Part shown: in pieces, positions 23,001-36,492 of the stretch
How the letters are laid out: every line of letters begins with the position of its first letter
Numbering within the stretch: the first letter of the stretch is position 1
Assembly (NCBI GenBank): GCA_963681505.1
Contig: OY811991.1
Span: forward strand, 2,924,671-2,988,670
Direction of reading: 5' to 3'
Source: Eunapius fragilis
Lineage: Eukaryota > Porifera > Demospongiae > Spongillida > Spongillidae
DNA length: 64,000 nt
Program-made: the position numbers and the translations under genes
Notes under the pieces: generated by a model
Told to the model about the DNA's origin: nothing
Databases searched by the model: none
Seen by the model: the letters and a program-made list of their open reading frames with translations, nothing else

Positions 23001-26000
23001 GTCATACAAAAATGAGTATTTGAACCCAAATCTAAAGCATAGTGTCCATCTCAAGTCCCACAGGATACGGAATGAGCTTGTCAGAACAGCCCAGCTTCTT
23101 AGGCTAACCAAACCATGGCATGGATCAGGAAGGGCTGACTCAACTTTGCTACTGCTGTTGCATGCCGGGAAAATGGAATCCATTTTACTGGATTGGTAGA
23201 GACAGCTATTAAGATGTATCCCAAATAGTACATTGATTTCAAGAACTTGGCAATGATATCACACTCCAGTGTGGAAGGCCATTACATCATGACCCACGCA
23301 TTGGGGGACAAGGTGCAGAAATGTTTTGGATTACACACTACCTGGAAACGCAGCAAAGAAGAGAGATACGTGAGGAAGAAATTGGACAGACTGATGTATA
23401 AAGAAAGTTGTAGAAACTATTTTGATGCAGCATCTATAATAGACATTAATAATCACATGCATCAGGGAGGCTTGGCATTTGAAACAGCCTTATATAAGAA
23501 GTTCTACCTAGGAAGCACAAAGCTGTCACACTGATTTCACAGAAGCTCCTGCCAAAGGTTTGCTACTGCAAAAAGGCATTGGTGCCCAGGCTGCTCGAAG
23601 AGGGCTTGGAGAGTGAAATTGAAGCTTTACCACACAACATCCTACCACTTAGCACCCTTCCAATTTATTCAGAACAGTGCATTGCAACATAATTTATTTA
23701 TAATTTATTATTAAATATCATTTGCAAACCATCTGTCAATAAGTTTTTGTTTAATCAAAATTGTCACATGATGGTTTGGTTTCTCGTCTGCATGGGTTTT
23801 AAACAGTAGAAATTGTACACCCAACACAGACAAGGTTTTGTTGCTCAATCTGTTTGGTTTCCAATACTGGGATCCCAGGGCTGCCTGGAGCATGGTTTCG
23901 TCCTCAAGTCCATCTTTCAGGACTCCTGCCGGAGGAAGAAACCAGCAAACATCGTCTGGCTTGACCTGAAAGATGCGTCTGGGTCAGTACCTCACCCAAT
24001 CCTCCTCAAAGTCTTAAGCCTGACAGGCCTCCATGGAGCCACGACCGCCATCATTAAGGACAGCTACATGGGCTCAACGACCTCCATCCTCACTAGGTCA
24101 GAGAGGTCCCTCCAGATCCCATGTCAAAGAGGGGTGAAGCAGGGGTGCCCCCTTAGCCCCATCCTCTTTAACCTGGTTATGGAGGTGGTGATATGAGCAA
24201 TGGAAGAGGTATCAGGATCTGGATACCAAATTGCTAACATCATGATCCAAACCCGAACCTACGCAGACGATCTATGCGCAATCGCCTCGTCCCCTGCCTC
24301 CATGCAATCGATGCTCACCAGAGCACAATCAGCTGCAAAGTGGGCGGGCCTTTTGAGGCAAGTCAGTTTCATGCACTGTTCAATGTTTATTTATTTTTTA
24401 TTGTGATAGCTTAGCAGCTGCTGAGAGAAATGTTGTATCTCAAAGAAGCAAAAGAGACACAGTGTGGAGGAATTTAAATATATGCTAGAGCCACTGACTA
24501 ATTGGCGTGTGAACAATGCGATGGAGTGGTGGAGTGACCATGAAATGACATTTCCACACATTGCCTTGATGGCTCAAAAGTACTTGGCCGTTTCTGCCTC
24601 AAGTGCACCGGTATTCTCTCAACTTAAACTTATTGTGGAACGCAAACGGTGGCATATGGATGGAGGAAGGGTTGAAAGGGTTATCTTTCTGTGATGCAAT
24701 TAGAACTTCCATAAACATGATCATGTCATGATTATCTCATAGAGAATGTTTGTATGTTTGTTCAAAGATAGTACTTATGAACTTGCGTTCTCAGACCATA
24801 AACGTATTGGTCTGATATTTAGCACGGTACATACCTCAATTGTGCACATTGTAAGTGAAGCACATTAAACAAATCAGAACCCAGCTTGTATATACAAACG
24901 CATCTGATGCCAACTGTTATATTGTGTGCAGGCCACTGCAATAGGGCACAGCAGACACGTTTGAAGTCATTTGCAAAATCAAAGAAGTGTACAAAAAAAT
25001 TTATTTTAGACCACGAAAAGGAATATCCTAATTGTAAAAAATGTAAAATGCCACTGACCGTTTGTTATCATTTAATCAAATACATGCATCATAATGTATG
25101 TGTGGTTCGTCCGTAACCGCTCCTGGCCTCTTGGCTAAGGCAAGTAGAAAAGGCCTTCCTCTCAATCTACCAGTACCGGTTCATCCACAAAGTGCGCCTC
25201 AACCTGCTGCCTGTGTGCACAGTCCAGGCCCGTTGCCACATGCGGCGCGGGTCCCATCCACCCAATGCCGTCTCTGTGGAAGGGTGCCTGAAACCCTCAC
25301 CAATGTTGTCAACCACTGTCACCATAATCTGGCATTGATCCGTGAGAGGCACAACTCTAGCTTGGAGAGGATTGTGAGAGCAGTCCCAGAGCACGTGGGG
25401 ACAAAGCTCGAAGAACAACCCCCCCTTTCTGGGACATCGGGGGGCTAACAGACCTGACCTGACCATCATTTCCCCTGATGAGTCCTCAATCATCATTGTG
25501 GAGGTCTGTTGCCCATTTGAGGGTTCCCCCACGGCTCTGGAGGATGCGGCAAGCTCCAAGGTGGAGAAGTACCAGCCCCTATGGCAGACCCTCCTGCAGA
25601 AGTACACCAGTGTAGAGGTCTTGCCTTTCATTGTTGGCTTTCTGGGGAGTTGATACCCTCCCAACGACAGAGTGTTGTCCCGTCTCCACATGCTATTTAA
25701 TTCGCATATGTATGTGTATGTGTGTAGTTTTCCTGTTGCCAGCAAAATGCTGAGGGGCTCCCCAGCGATGGGTATAAACATGGTCCTGTGTATGTTCTGT
25801 GTACAGATGTATACTTATGTGAAGTTTGAACTACTGGATCACATCAGCAACACGTCGTCTCTGAACTTATTCGATCCGATCAATAGCCAATCCTCCAGTG
25901 TTAAAACGCTGAGGACAAAGTGGCTGAGACAGGTTTTTTTTTTTCAACCTTGCACAAATAGCAGGGCTGGTTTTTTCCCCAGGGGACTAGGTATTGGCCC

Positions 26001-29000
26001 ACCCCCATAAATAAAAATTGTCTGGCCATAGTGCTTTGGAGATCGAGAGGAATTGATGGCCCTGAATAACCTGAACTCATGGACAAGGGTGTATCCAGAA
26101 AATGGAATCCTCAAATGTCCCCTCTGCACTGCATGTTTCTGGAGACCCGTACAGCAGGTGAGACACATGAGTGCTTCCCATGGCCTAACTGAACACTGAT
26201 GGGAGTGTTCAGCCTGTTCCACTGTCTTCCCATCCAAGCAAAGTGTGGCTAACCACTCCCATGTAACAGTGGTGGCGGAGCGGAGAACGTCACAATGTAG
26301 TATTAGAGAGACTGATTCGTGCAGTCACGTAGATATGTATATGTGCAAATGTATGTATATGTACAAATATGCAATGAAAATTTGAACTATGGGTGGTCCC
26401 TGGGAGTTTCTACTTGATCTGGCCTTTTTCTCACTGCAGGAGTTATATTCACTTATGCGTCAGCAGAAAAGTTGCACAGTGTACATAGCATGGGATGAGC
26501 TTCCTACAGAAGTGTACCACTATTATGAAATCAAAGCTGGATTCAGAAGTAGATTTGATCCTACATCAATTTTACTTACTGATGCTGCACTAGTTCACCC
26601 TGGCCATAAACACCTCAATTGGTTGACACCTGTTATGCTACAGAGCAATTTAAGGAGGAATTGTTTAACATTGCAGGTATGAACAAGGAGCCATTGCAAG
26701 CAAACATGCCATCTGCTATGAACACATTAAGTGATCATGGCTCAATTTCTGATAACAAAATACCTCTGGATTCATACTTTGATTTTGGGGCAAGTCAGTT
26801 TCATGCACTGTTCAATTTTTATTTATTTTTTAGTGTGATAGCTTAGCAGCTGCTGAGAGAAATGTGGTATCTCAGAGAAGCAAAAGAGACACAGTGTTGG
26901 AGGAATTTAAATATTATATGCTAGAGCCATATACCAATTGGCGTGTGAACAATGCGATGGAGTGGCAGAAGTTGGATGCTTTCCGCCGTTTCCTCTTTCC
27001 CAGGCTCCCATTTGCACACAAGGTGATGTTCCCAGGTACCATTAGGTGCAGGAAGCTGGACACCTCTCTCCGTGCCATCATTAAGCATGGGCTACACCTC
27101 CCTCATAGGACCTGCACCAAGTACCTTTATCTCTCGCAGGCACTGGGAGGTTTGGGTATCCCAAGTGTGGAGGATGAGTCACATGTTGTTCGTGCTGCTC
27201 AGGCCTTCAAATTTCTAGCTGATTCAAGGGACCCGTGCATCCTGGATGTGGCGATATACCAGCTGGCAGAAGCTGTACAGATCCAAGCGTGCCCCCCGCC
27301 TTAATCCGTCCAAAAACAAGGACCTGGCAGAATTTCTGAACAGCGCAACCCATCCTGGAGAGGGATGGATGGGCTGGGGACTTGCAGAGCCTCTGGAGTG
27401 CAACACGGGCCAGTCTTACAATAGGGGGTACCGCCATCAAGCTGACACAAGACTATGCCATCCTGCACACGGAATGCCACCACCTTGTATGGTCCAAACG
27501 CAAACTGGCATTCCAGGTCCTCAAAGAGGCTATTCACATGCAACACCTGGGTTACTTAAAGCGGTCAACAGACCAAGGGAGGTCGTTTGATTCTCTCTCC
27601 CTCCACCCGGACTCGTCCTTCACCTATACTGGGGCCTTCCTCTCCTTCCCCCAGTACATGTTTATTCAAAGGGCACGCCTCAATTTGCTGCCTATCTGCA
27701 CAGTACAGGCCCGTTGCCATCGGCGAGTCCCGACCACCCAATGTCGCATCTGTGTGAGAGAGCGTCAGAGACGTTGGCACACATTCTCAATCACTGCCAT
27801 CAGAATCTTGGGATGGTCAGGGAGCGCCATAACGTCATCTTGGACCGGATTGTGTGGGCAGTCCCTGCATACATGGGCACTGAGATCAAAGAACAGCCCC
27901 TACCTTGTACAACAGGAGACAATCGCCCAGACCTCGTTATCATCTCTCCTGACAAAAGGGTGAAGGGCAACAGGGGGATATCAAGTGACAGTTGTGTAGG
28001 TTTAGTGTTTATTTGAGGGTTCTCCAACTGTCCTTGAGGATGCTGCTAATGCAAAGCTCGCCAAATATGAACCTCTTAAACAAGGTTTGCTTCAACATTA
28101 CTCAGAGGTTAACATCTACCCCTTCATTGTCGGCAGCTTGGGTAGCTAGTTCCCGGGGAACGACCGAGTGCGTATTGGCCACAGATACTCTGGACTCATG
28201 CGTCGCCTATGTGTAGTGTCGGCCATCGCTGGGTCGCAGAATGTATGGTACCATTCCATATGCAAGAGCCACAGAAGGATAGCCCCAGCAGATGAGGAAA
28301 GACATGACTCTGGAGACCCCCCTCTGGTTACAGTAACAGTGGGGCAGTGCTCCACTGCAGTTGACCAGAAATTCTCTTCATCCCTGCATACTGCTGCTCA
28401 TTACTCTTCAGTTAGGCTCACCACAGACGGAATGTTTAGCATGGTGCCTGGAAGAGATCTCTTCTCCAACTTTATCCCACCACATTGAAACTGTACCCTA
28501 TCTTCTGTGTGGCTGGATAACTGCTGTGTCCTTGCCAATTAATGAGGGATTCAAGCATCTTCTCACCACATCACTCCCTGTTCAGCCAATGAACGCATTG
28601 CAATCACCAATCTGTTTCATTGTATTGTGTATGCCATTTGCATTTATTTGTGTTGCGTGTGTCATTATGTTTTCCCGACCTATGGCCCTATGTTGAGGGG
28701 CTCCCCCAGTGATGTGGTTAAAGATGGCCCTTGTGGAGTTGGGTATGTGTTCCATGTACAATTTGTACAGTGCATGTATCAAATCCATTATGAAAGATTT
28801 AAACTGAAAAGGAGCTGGCAACAGCAACATGGCTTTCGTACGAGCGGCTCGACCGTGATAATGTTGCCACTGCAAAGTACACGCAATGTACGAAGCGAAG
28901 CTCATCGGAATAAGATTGGTACTCTACAAAAAGAGCCAGTCTGTTCCAGTAACAGAATATGCCAATTGCAAAATCCCTGTAATAAATCATCAATCTTTAC

Positions 29001-32000
29001 ATTAAAAATATGTCCGACCAAAAATATAAACTGTCCGACCAAATATATAAACTGTCCAACCAATATTGTCATGACTTGCTAGCATATGGGCAGGCCTGTC
29101 CTTCTCGCCACAAAAGTGTGCTACCCTGTCGATTGTGCGCTCATATCGGGCACGCCAACGTGTGGCCAACGAGATGTACAAACTGGGAGGTACGGTGGTC
29201 CCTACCATGGCCTGGGAGGACAGGTATAAATACCTGGGGGTGGGGACAGGAGCAGACCACTCACCTAACCTCAACAAAGCGGGTAGCAAGTACATCAGAG
29301 ACGTGGAGATCATTTCCAGATCAGACTTGACGGATTGGCAGAAGCTGGATGCTTTGCCAAACCACACCTGGTGTATTTGATGCAGAACCAGCTGCCACCA
29401 ATTGGATGGGCCATGACCCTGGACAAGAAGGTGATGGCCCTGGTGAAGGCCAACTTGAAGCTCCCGAGGACCAACGATGCCTTCCTGTTCTCGCCACCTC
29501 GCGCAGGAGGTTTGGGCCTGCCAAAGATAGAAGATGAGGTACACATCTATGGAGTGTCCATGGCCTACAGACTACTGGTCCTCAGCAATGACCCCGTGGT
29601 AAGAGACATCGCTCTGTTGGCACTCGGTGAAACAGCAAGAAGAGCTGGTGGTAGGCGCACTCCTAAGGAATTCCTCAATGCACTTCCAGAAGGGTGAAGG
29701 GCAACAGGGGGCCTCTGGAGTAGGGTGAGGTTGTCCCTACAACACTGCCAGGCCACCATCAACCTCACAAGCAGGCAGATTTCCATTGCTGGAACAGACT
29801 TTGGTCCATTGAAGAGGAAGCTGATATAATGAGGTCAGCCATCTAGGAACACCACCTCTCTAGATGGAGGACCAAGGGAGAGCAGCTGAGTGTGGCAGCC
29901 CACCTGGCCAGTAACCACTGGATTAGGGGTGGAAAATACACCTCCTTCCGAGAGTATCGGTTCGCCCACAAGGCCCGCCTCAACCTCCTCCCTATTCGAA
30001 CTGCGAGAAAGTGTTCAGGAGAGGCAATACAACACCAGCTGCCCATAATGTCATGAGGAGCAAGAGTCATAAGCCCACGTGATCAATCACTGTCTTCCCG
30101 CGGGTCTAGTACGGGACAGACACAACAAGATCTTCCATCGTCTCGCCAAGGCAGTACCAGCCTTCATGGGGAACACAGCTCCTAGAACAGGTTGTCCCCG
30201 GAGACAAAATGGTCCTCAAACCTGACCTAGAGATCCCCAACAAGGCCCAAGTCAGAGGCATACGTTGTCCATGTGACGGTCCCATTTCAGGGTGAAATGG
30301 CATTCCAAGCGGCACGCAAGGCCAAAGAGGACAAATATGATTACTTAAAGCCTCTGTGAAATGGCATTCCAAGCGGCACGCAAGGCCAAAGAGGACAAAT
30401 ATGATTACATAAAGCCTCTTTCTTCTAAAGTCTAAAGGCTTCCGCAAAGTGGAGGTTGATGGCTTCGTCATAGGGGCTCTTGGAAGCTGAGACCCCGAGA
30501 ACGAGACAGTGCTGAGAAAGCTGTTTATTGGACATAGGTACGCAGCACTCTTCCGCAAGCTGTGCTGCACGGAGGCCATTAAAGGAAGCCACGCCATATG
30601 GAAGGCCAAGACAGGGTGACTGACTGTGTGTTTGTAGAAGACTCTACCGCTTCAATTTTTCCTAGTAACTGTCAAACTTGATCGGATGGGTTGAATACGA
30701 TCAGCTACCATCGGCGAAGGTGACTGGGACGATCCGGTAAGGTTAACCGTGAACGTGACCGGATCGATAATACAACATGTAGCTGACCGCAGCATCACTG
30801 GTCATGAGGTTATGTGAGTGTGCTTATGTTATAAATTTATTTTATACTTTTTGTTTCATAATTTCATCTTGTTGTCTACTTGTTATACACATAACTGTAA
30901 AACTCTTCGATCAACTACAATGTAGTTGTTGATAAAAATGAATACATAACAAAACATAATTTCAGTAGGAACAGTAACGCAAGAACCTTACTAATCTATC
31001 AGAATTCTGAGATGCCTAAAGCAACCTAGTAAATCTTTCTAACCCCTTTGACTCATGTCACCATGAATGAGCATCCATAGAATAGAGTTAACCGATTCGG
31101 GATCGAATTGCATACATTACTTCATGTTGCTTGGTGCCCGAATTGATATTAAATGGCGCCCTTAAAATGTTACTGTGTCAACTACTTTCCTTGTAACTTT
31201 TGACCTCAATGAACATTTGTCATGTAACCTGTGACAAAACACTCATCGAGTATTGGGCTACAAGCATTTAATACAACAGACTCGCAACAAAGATCTTTCA
31301 CCATCGAGGGTGCGCTTGAAGATTGAAAAGTCATCAAGCTACCAAACTGTGTTCAAACAAACCTGTTCCGTATGGTTTTACAATTATAAAGCTTCGTACA
31401 ACGTATAGGCTTTTTAAGGTGTTATGACATGAAAATAAATCAATTTGCTTGTGTGGTGGTGCCGTGCCATGTTTACAAAAGCCGTACAAAGCTGCAACTT
31501 AATTTTACTCCCCACAATAATAGGTAACTATGCTATACAAAACTCGAAAGAAAACACCAACAACACGAATACAATAATAGGATGTAAACAAAAGACAGCT
31601 ACCGCAAATCCACGGCAATTGTCCTGAAACAACTACTTAATTTGTCGCGAATTCGTGGCTACTGGCCTCTATCAGTTAATAGCTCTATCAATAAAATAAA
31701 ATTTGAGCCCTGATCTTTATTCTATGCGAAAATGGTGAATGAAGGTAGAGTTTTGAACCATAGTGTTTATACAACAAGAAAATCTAATTTCCTTATTTCA
31801 GCCTGAACGGTTCACATCGTACAAACAATCCTGTTTTACCAGCTAGCCCGCATGAATACAATTTTACTACAGGCGCAGTTCAAACATGGATGAATGTATC
31901 ACATAGGTACATTTCACATATCATATCTTACCTGTACTCAAGTTGATGCCCACAGGTTGTTTTGCCCTGTTATACTCATCCTGAAGAGGAATAACATTAT

Positions 32001-35000
32001 TTCATCATTAAAAATACAATGCAGAACATAAAGTAGACTAAAATTATGACAATTGAATATTTATAAAGCCCTTGATGCATAAAATTGCAGAGAGCCAACC
32101 TAATTTAGCTGAGATTTACCCCTTCTAACAGGAGTACATATAAAATGTAACATCACTAATAATGTGCATAAGTAGTCTCGTACCCAGACCCATATTTTCA
32201 CAGCAACGGATGGATTACATCACCGCTACGTGAAAAGTGGGTCTGGGAAAATGCTCGAGTCTAGTCGTTCTGAGTGTGCCTCATAAAAGGCGCACAATCA
32301 GAATGCAGAGCACCCGTGACATCACGTTTGGTGCTGCATTAATTAGCATTAACTCGTAATTATGGTAAACGACGATCTTTATGCTGGTATCCTACGTGCC
32401 GGGGCAAGATTGGGCTACACAGCAATTCGTCCAAACCAGCACAAAGCTGTAAAAAGCTTTATAGAAGGAAACGACGTGTTTATCAGCCTTCCGACTGGGA
32501 GTGGAAAGTCGTTTTGTTGCTCTGTACTGCCATTCGTTTTTGATGGCCTCTACCAACGCATCGTTATAGTTGTATCACCTTTGATTGCCTTAATGAAAGG
32601 CCAGGTACGCATGCAGCTCAGCCTCATGTGTGGAGAAAGCAACACAGACCTTCTGGCTACACAGTGTCTTTACACAGTGTTTTTACAGCTGCAAATTGGT
32701 CATAAGATCTTTGTTGATAACTCTTTTATGTCTCTTACTCCTTCTGCATGAATTGCAGCTGATATAACATGAGCTACTGTGACTAATTCCATGAACTCCT
32801 CGCAAGCTGTGAGATTTTTGATGACATCTGACAAAACATTCCTCTGGTTGATGATGTTCTGTAGCTGAAATAGTGTCCCTCTCTCCACTGCAGAGCAAGA
32901 CTTGTACAGCCTTCCCCATATCACCTATATAAAATACATTCATAGGTCTATTGTATAAACTGCTACACCACAATGATCCCTTTCTCATGCCTAGTGCACA
33001 TCTTGGTATACCACATTACTTCACAGATTGCATCTAGGACCTCCCTTTCTCATGCTGCTTATATAGTGCACAACCTAACACTACACATACCTTAATCTAA
33101 ACTTGAGGAATGTTGTGTCAGATGTCATCACAGCTTGCGAGGAGTTCATGGAATTAGTCACAGTAGCTCATGTTATATCAGCTGCAATTCATGCAGAAGG
33201 AGTAACAAAGATCTTATCCTGTGATGACCAATTTGCAGCTGTAAAGACACTGTGTAAAGACACTGTGTAGCCAGAAGGTCTGTGTTGCTTTCTCCACACA
33301 TGAGGCTGAGCGGCATGCGTACCTGGTCTTTCATAAAGGCAATCAAAGGTGATACAACTATAACGATGCGTTGGTAGAGGCCGTCAAAAACGAATGGCAG
33401 TACAGTGCAACAAAACGGCTTTCCACTCCCAGTCGGAAGTCTGATAAACACGTCGTTTCCTTCTATAAAGCTTTTTACAGCTTTGTGCTGGTTTGGACGA
33501 ATTGCTGTGTGCCCAATCTTGCCCCGGCACATAGGATAACAGCATAAAGATCGTCGTTTACCATAATTACGAGTTAATGCTAATTAATGCAGCACCAAAC
33601 GTGACGTCACGGGTGCTCTGCATTCTGATTGTGCGCCTTTTATGAGGCACACTCAGAACGACTAGACTCGAGCATTTTCCCAGACCCACTTTTCACGTAG
33701 CGATGATGTAATCCATCCGCTGCTGTGAAATATGGGTCTGGGTACGAGACTACTTATGCATAAGGTCCATAGGCTGTAGGGGATAACGTGTATGTTAACT
33801 ACTCATAATCTCTACTGACACTGAAACTTAATGGCTCCCTTTTGCACTTTATTGCAATGAAAAAAGAGGAGGGACTAAACACGTGCATATGCTAAATGTG
33901 GTGAATTTCAACCTCCTCGGAGAGCCATACAAAGTCCCATCGAAGTGAACGACTGGTGATGACTTAAGAAGCCCGTGATCATTTAAAGCCTTGAGCAGTT
34001 TGTTGGATCAAAACAAAAGCGTGAGCAGTGCATCTAATTCTTGGCTAGTGTTTGGACAATTGATATGCATAAAATCTCCAATACGTAGGCTTAAGGGAAC
34101 TGTGTCGTATCTAATATCGTAGTGTTAATGAGCTATGAAATAATTTCTTATGCTAGTTACTTTGGTGGGCAACTGGATAAAACATCATTGATGAAATACC
34201 AGTATGCATTAATTAACTAGTCTGCTGCTTAGTCACCACTCAAACATAATAGATCTTTCTTGCACAATGCCAATTAAAGCTAAAATATGTGCTAGAACAC
34301 ATATGTAAGAGCCACAGTAAAAAATAACAGGAGTTTTGCAAACTCATTTAAAAAGTAGAGAAACTGCGGTTAAACAAAACAGGTTGGCAGCAGCTTAATT
34401 CATATCCAACTGAGACAGTAGACCAACAGCCATCCCCCGATACTAACAATAATGACTGATCCATACAAAATACTCACCAGGAGCTTCACGATAGTGTCTT
34501 GTGGGTCAAATCCCGAGTTCTGAGCTAGTACCTTGATAATTATCATCAGCGCTTCAGCAAAGGCCTTGAAAATAAAAGCAGACCACAAAAATGATAACAC
34601 TAGTAAGTACTTGTCAACAGAATTATGTGTTATCTTAAATAGACGAATGATTGCTGGTTCAGAACAAAGTTCAAAAAGCTAAATGACCCCCCAAAAGCCT
34701 TCCTTCAGTCATATGTGATTGTATCTCTCCCCCCCGCCCGCACAACACACCTTGACCCCATATTTGGATTACCCTTGCAAAATACACTTGACCCCATATT
34801 TGGATCACCCCTGTACAATACACTTGACCCCATATTTGGATTACCCTTGCACAATACACTTGACCCCATATTTGGATCACCCTTGACAACTGTTTGCCCC
34901 ATTCAATGTTGGACAATAAGACCTACGTCCGGAAGTATTGAAATGATGACATCATGCATCATGACCTAACCAAGCACTATTTTCGAGCTATATAAGGACA

Positions 35001-36435
35001 GTACTTGTTGCACCGAGCCATTTCAGTACAGACATACCATTTATCTATCCATCATATAAATTTTATTTTGTGCCACAACTCTGTAGTGCCCACTAGCTAT
35101 AGTGTTTGCAAGCCAAGTACCTCAATCGGATATCCGCAACAAAGAATGGAACAGTGGACCACTGCCAATTTTCCTAGGAAAAAGCTAAGCGTGATTAGGT
35201 AGTGGAGGGTTAAGATTACCTAGATACCATATAGACTAAGTGCGGCCAGCTGAAATGATGGTGCTACAGATTGTCAAATATCGCTGAGTTTAAAACAGTT
35301 TTTATTACCATGTCAAGCATAACGATAGGTATAGTCCTGAAAGTTCAATCTTCGTTGATTGTGGTATTGCTGCCACATCTTGTGACACAATGTTGATAAG
35401 GTGCTCCTTCATCACACACTACAAGCTGCATAGTAGTTCTGCAACTGCATGCATCTCATATATTCTGTGCAATGGATGCATTGTATGCATATACATGGAT
35501 TTGACTCCTTGTTCTACAAGCCGGAAGGAGACTGACTGAATCATGTCACCTTTCTACAAGCCTAGTGCATGTGATGAAGATGATGTTAACTAGGTCAATG
35601 GCATTAAGAGCTAAAGGTTATAAATAGATGTTGTTAAGGCAGTGAGATTCAATGCTGTTGATGTATTATAGACCGCCCCGCACAACACACCTTGACCCCA
35701 TATTTGGACCTCCCCCGCACAGTATTCATGAATTCAGAGGATGTTAAAGCAGAGTAGGCAGCCACTTCAAAGGCACCAGCACCAGGCACCACACTACCAT
35801 CTTCCAACGCATTCTTCACTGCTCTCAGTCCATCGTGTACTGCATCTTTGAGCTGGGTAAGAGTATGCTTGTTGGGACCTGAAATTTAAAAAAAAGAAAG
35901 AAGCATGTTGATATGCCATGCCAGACAATAAATCAAATGCTATCCTTAGTTGGTCAGGTATGGGACAGTATTTGCAAAAATGAGCCTTTGCTGTATCTAT
36001 ATATATAAGTTATAAAAATCATTCACATTTGACTCACTATAACATCTGAACGGTAAACACTATTGACTTTCTATTTTCAACACTTCATACTACACCATTT
36101 CTCTATGGTAATATACATCTTGGGGTCTTGCATCGACGTGCACACAACATCATGTAGAAATCATGTCCCTGTCAATTCGGACAAACTCTTTGGGTGCCAC
36201 TCATTGCGTGGCCATATTTAGGCTCACAACCTATAACAGTACGTCAGAGCCATGAGATATAGTGCACGGTGTATCAGCTAGGCTAGGGGAGAGGCGTGGT
36301 CAGGTTAAAGCCACATGCAACGCAGCTTGGCTGAAACACATGTCACCCATCCTTATTGTTTGGATTAGCATTCTGCAGCTACATATACACCATTTTTCAT
36401 TTCATCAGCATGGCTGGCACACATACTCATGAACC

Positions 36436-36492
<57 letters not shown>

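Larger units (their letters stand above)
32165..33760. mobile_element. snap-back (inverted-duplication) derivative of the RecQ/DUF6589 transposon
   Basis: The arms run inward from about 32165 (CATAAGTAGTCTCGTACCCA) to about 32835, and from about 33760 back to about 33116, with a spacer of roughly 280 bp. The arms match almost completely, with scattered substitutions and small indels. Each arm carries, from the outside in, a noncoding end (CTCGTACCCAGACCCA), the N-terminal RecQ coding region, and an abrupt join to DUF6589 coding sequence on the other strand. The same physical end is therefore present twice, as expected of a fold-back deletion derivative. The outer end CTTATGCATAAG on the right is itself palindromic, which obscures any target duplication. 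It lies in a CCT6 intron. Confidence 0.8.
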
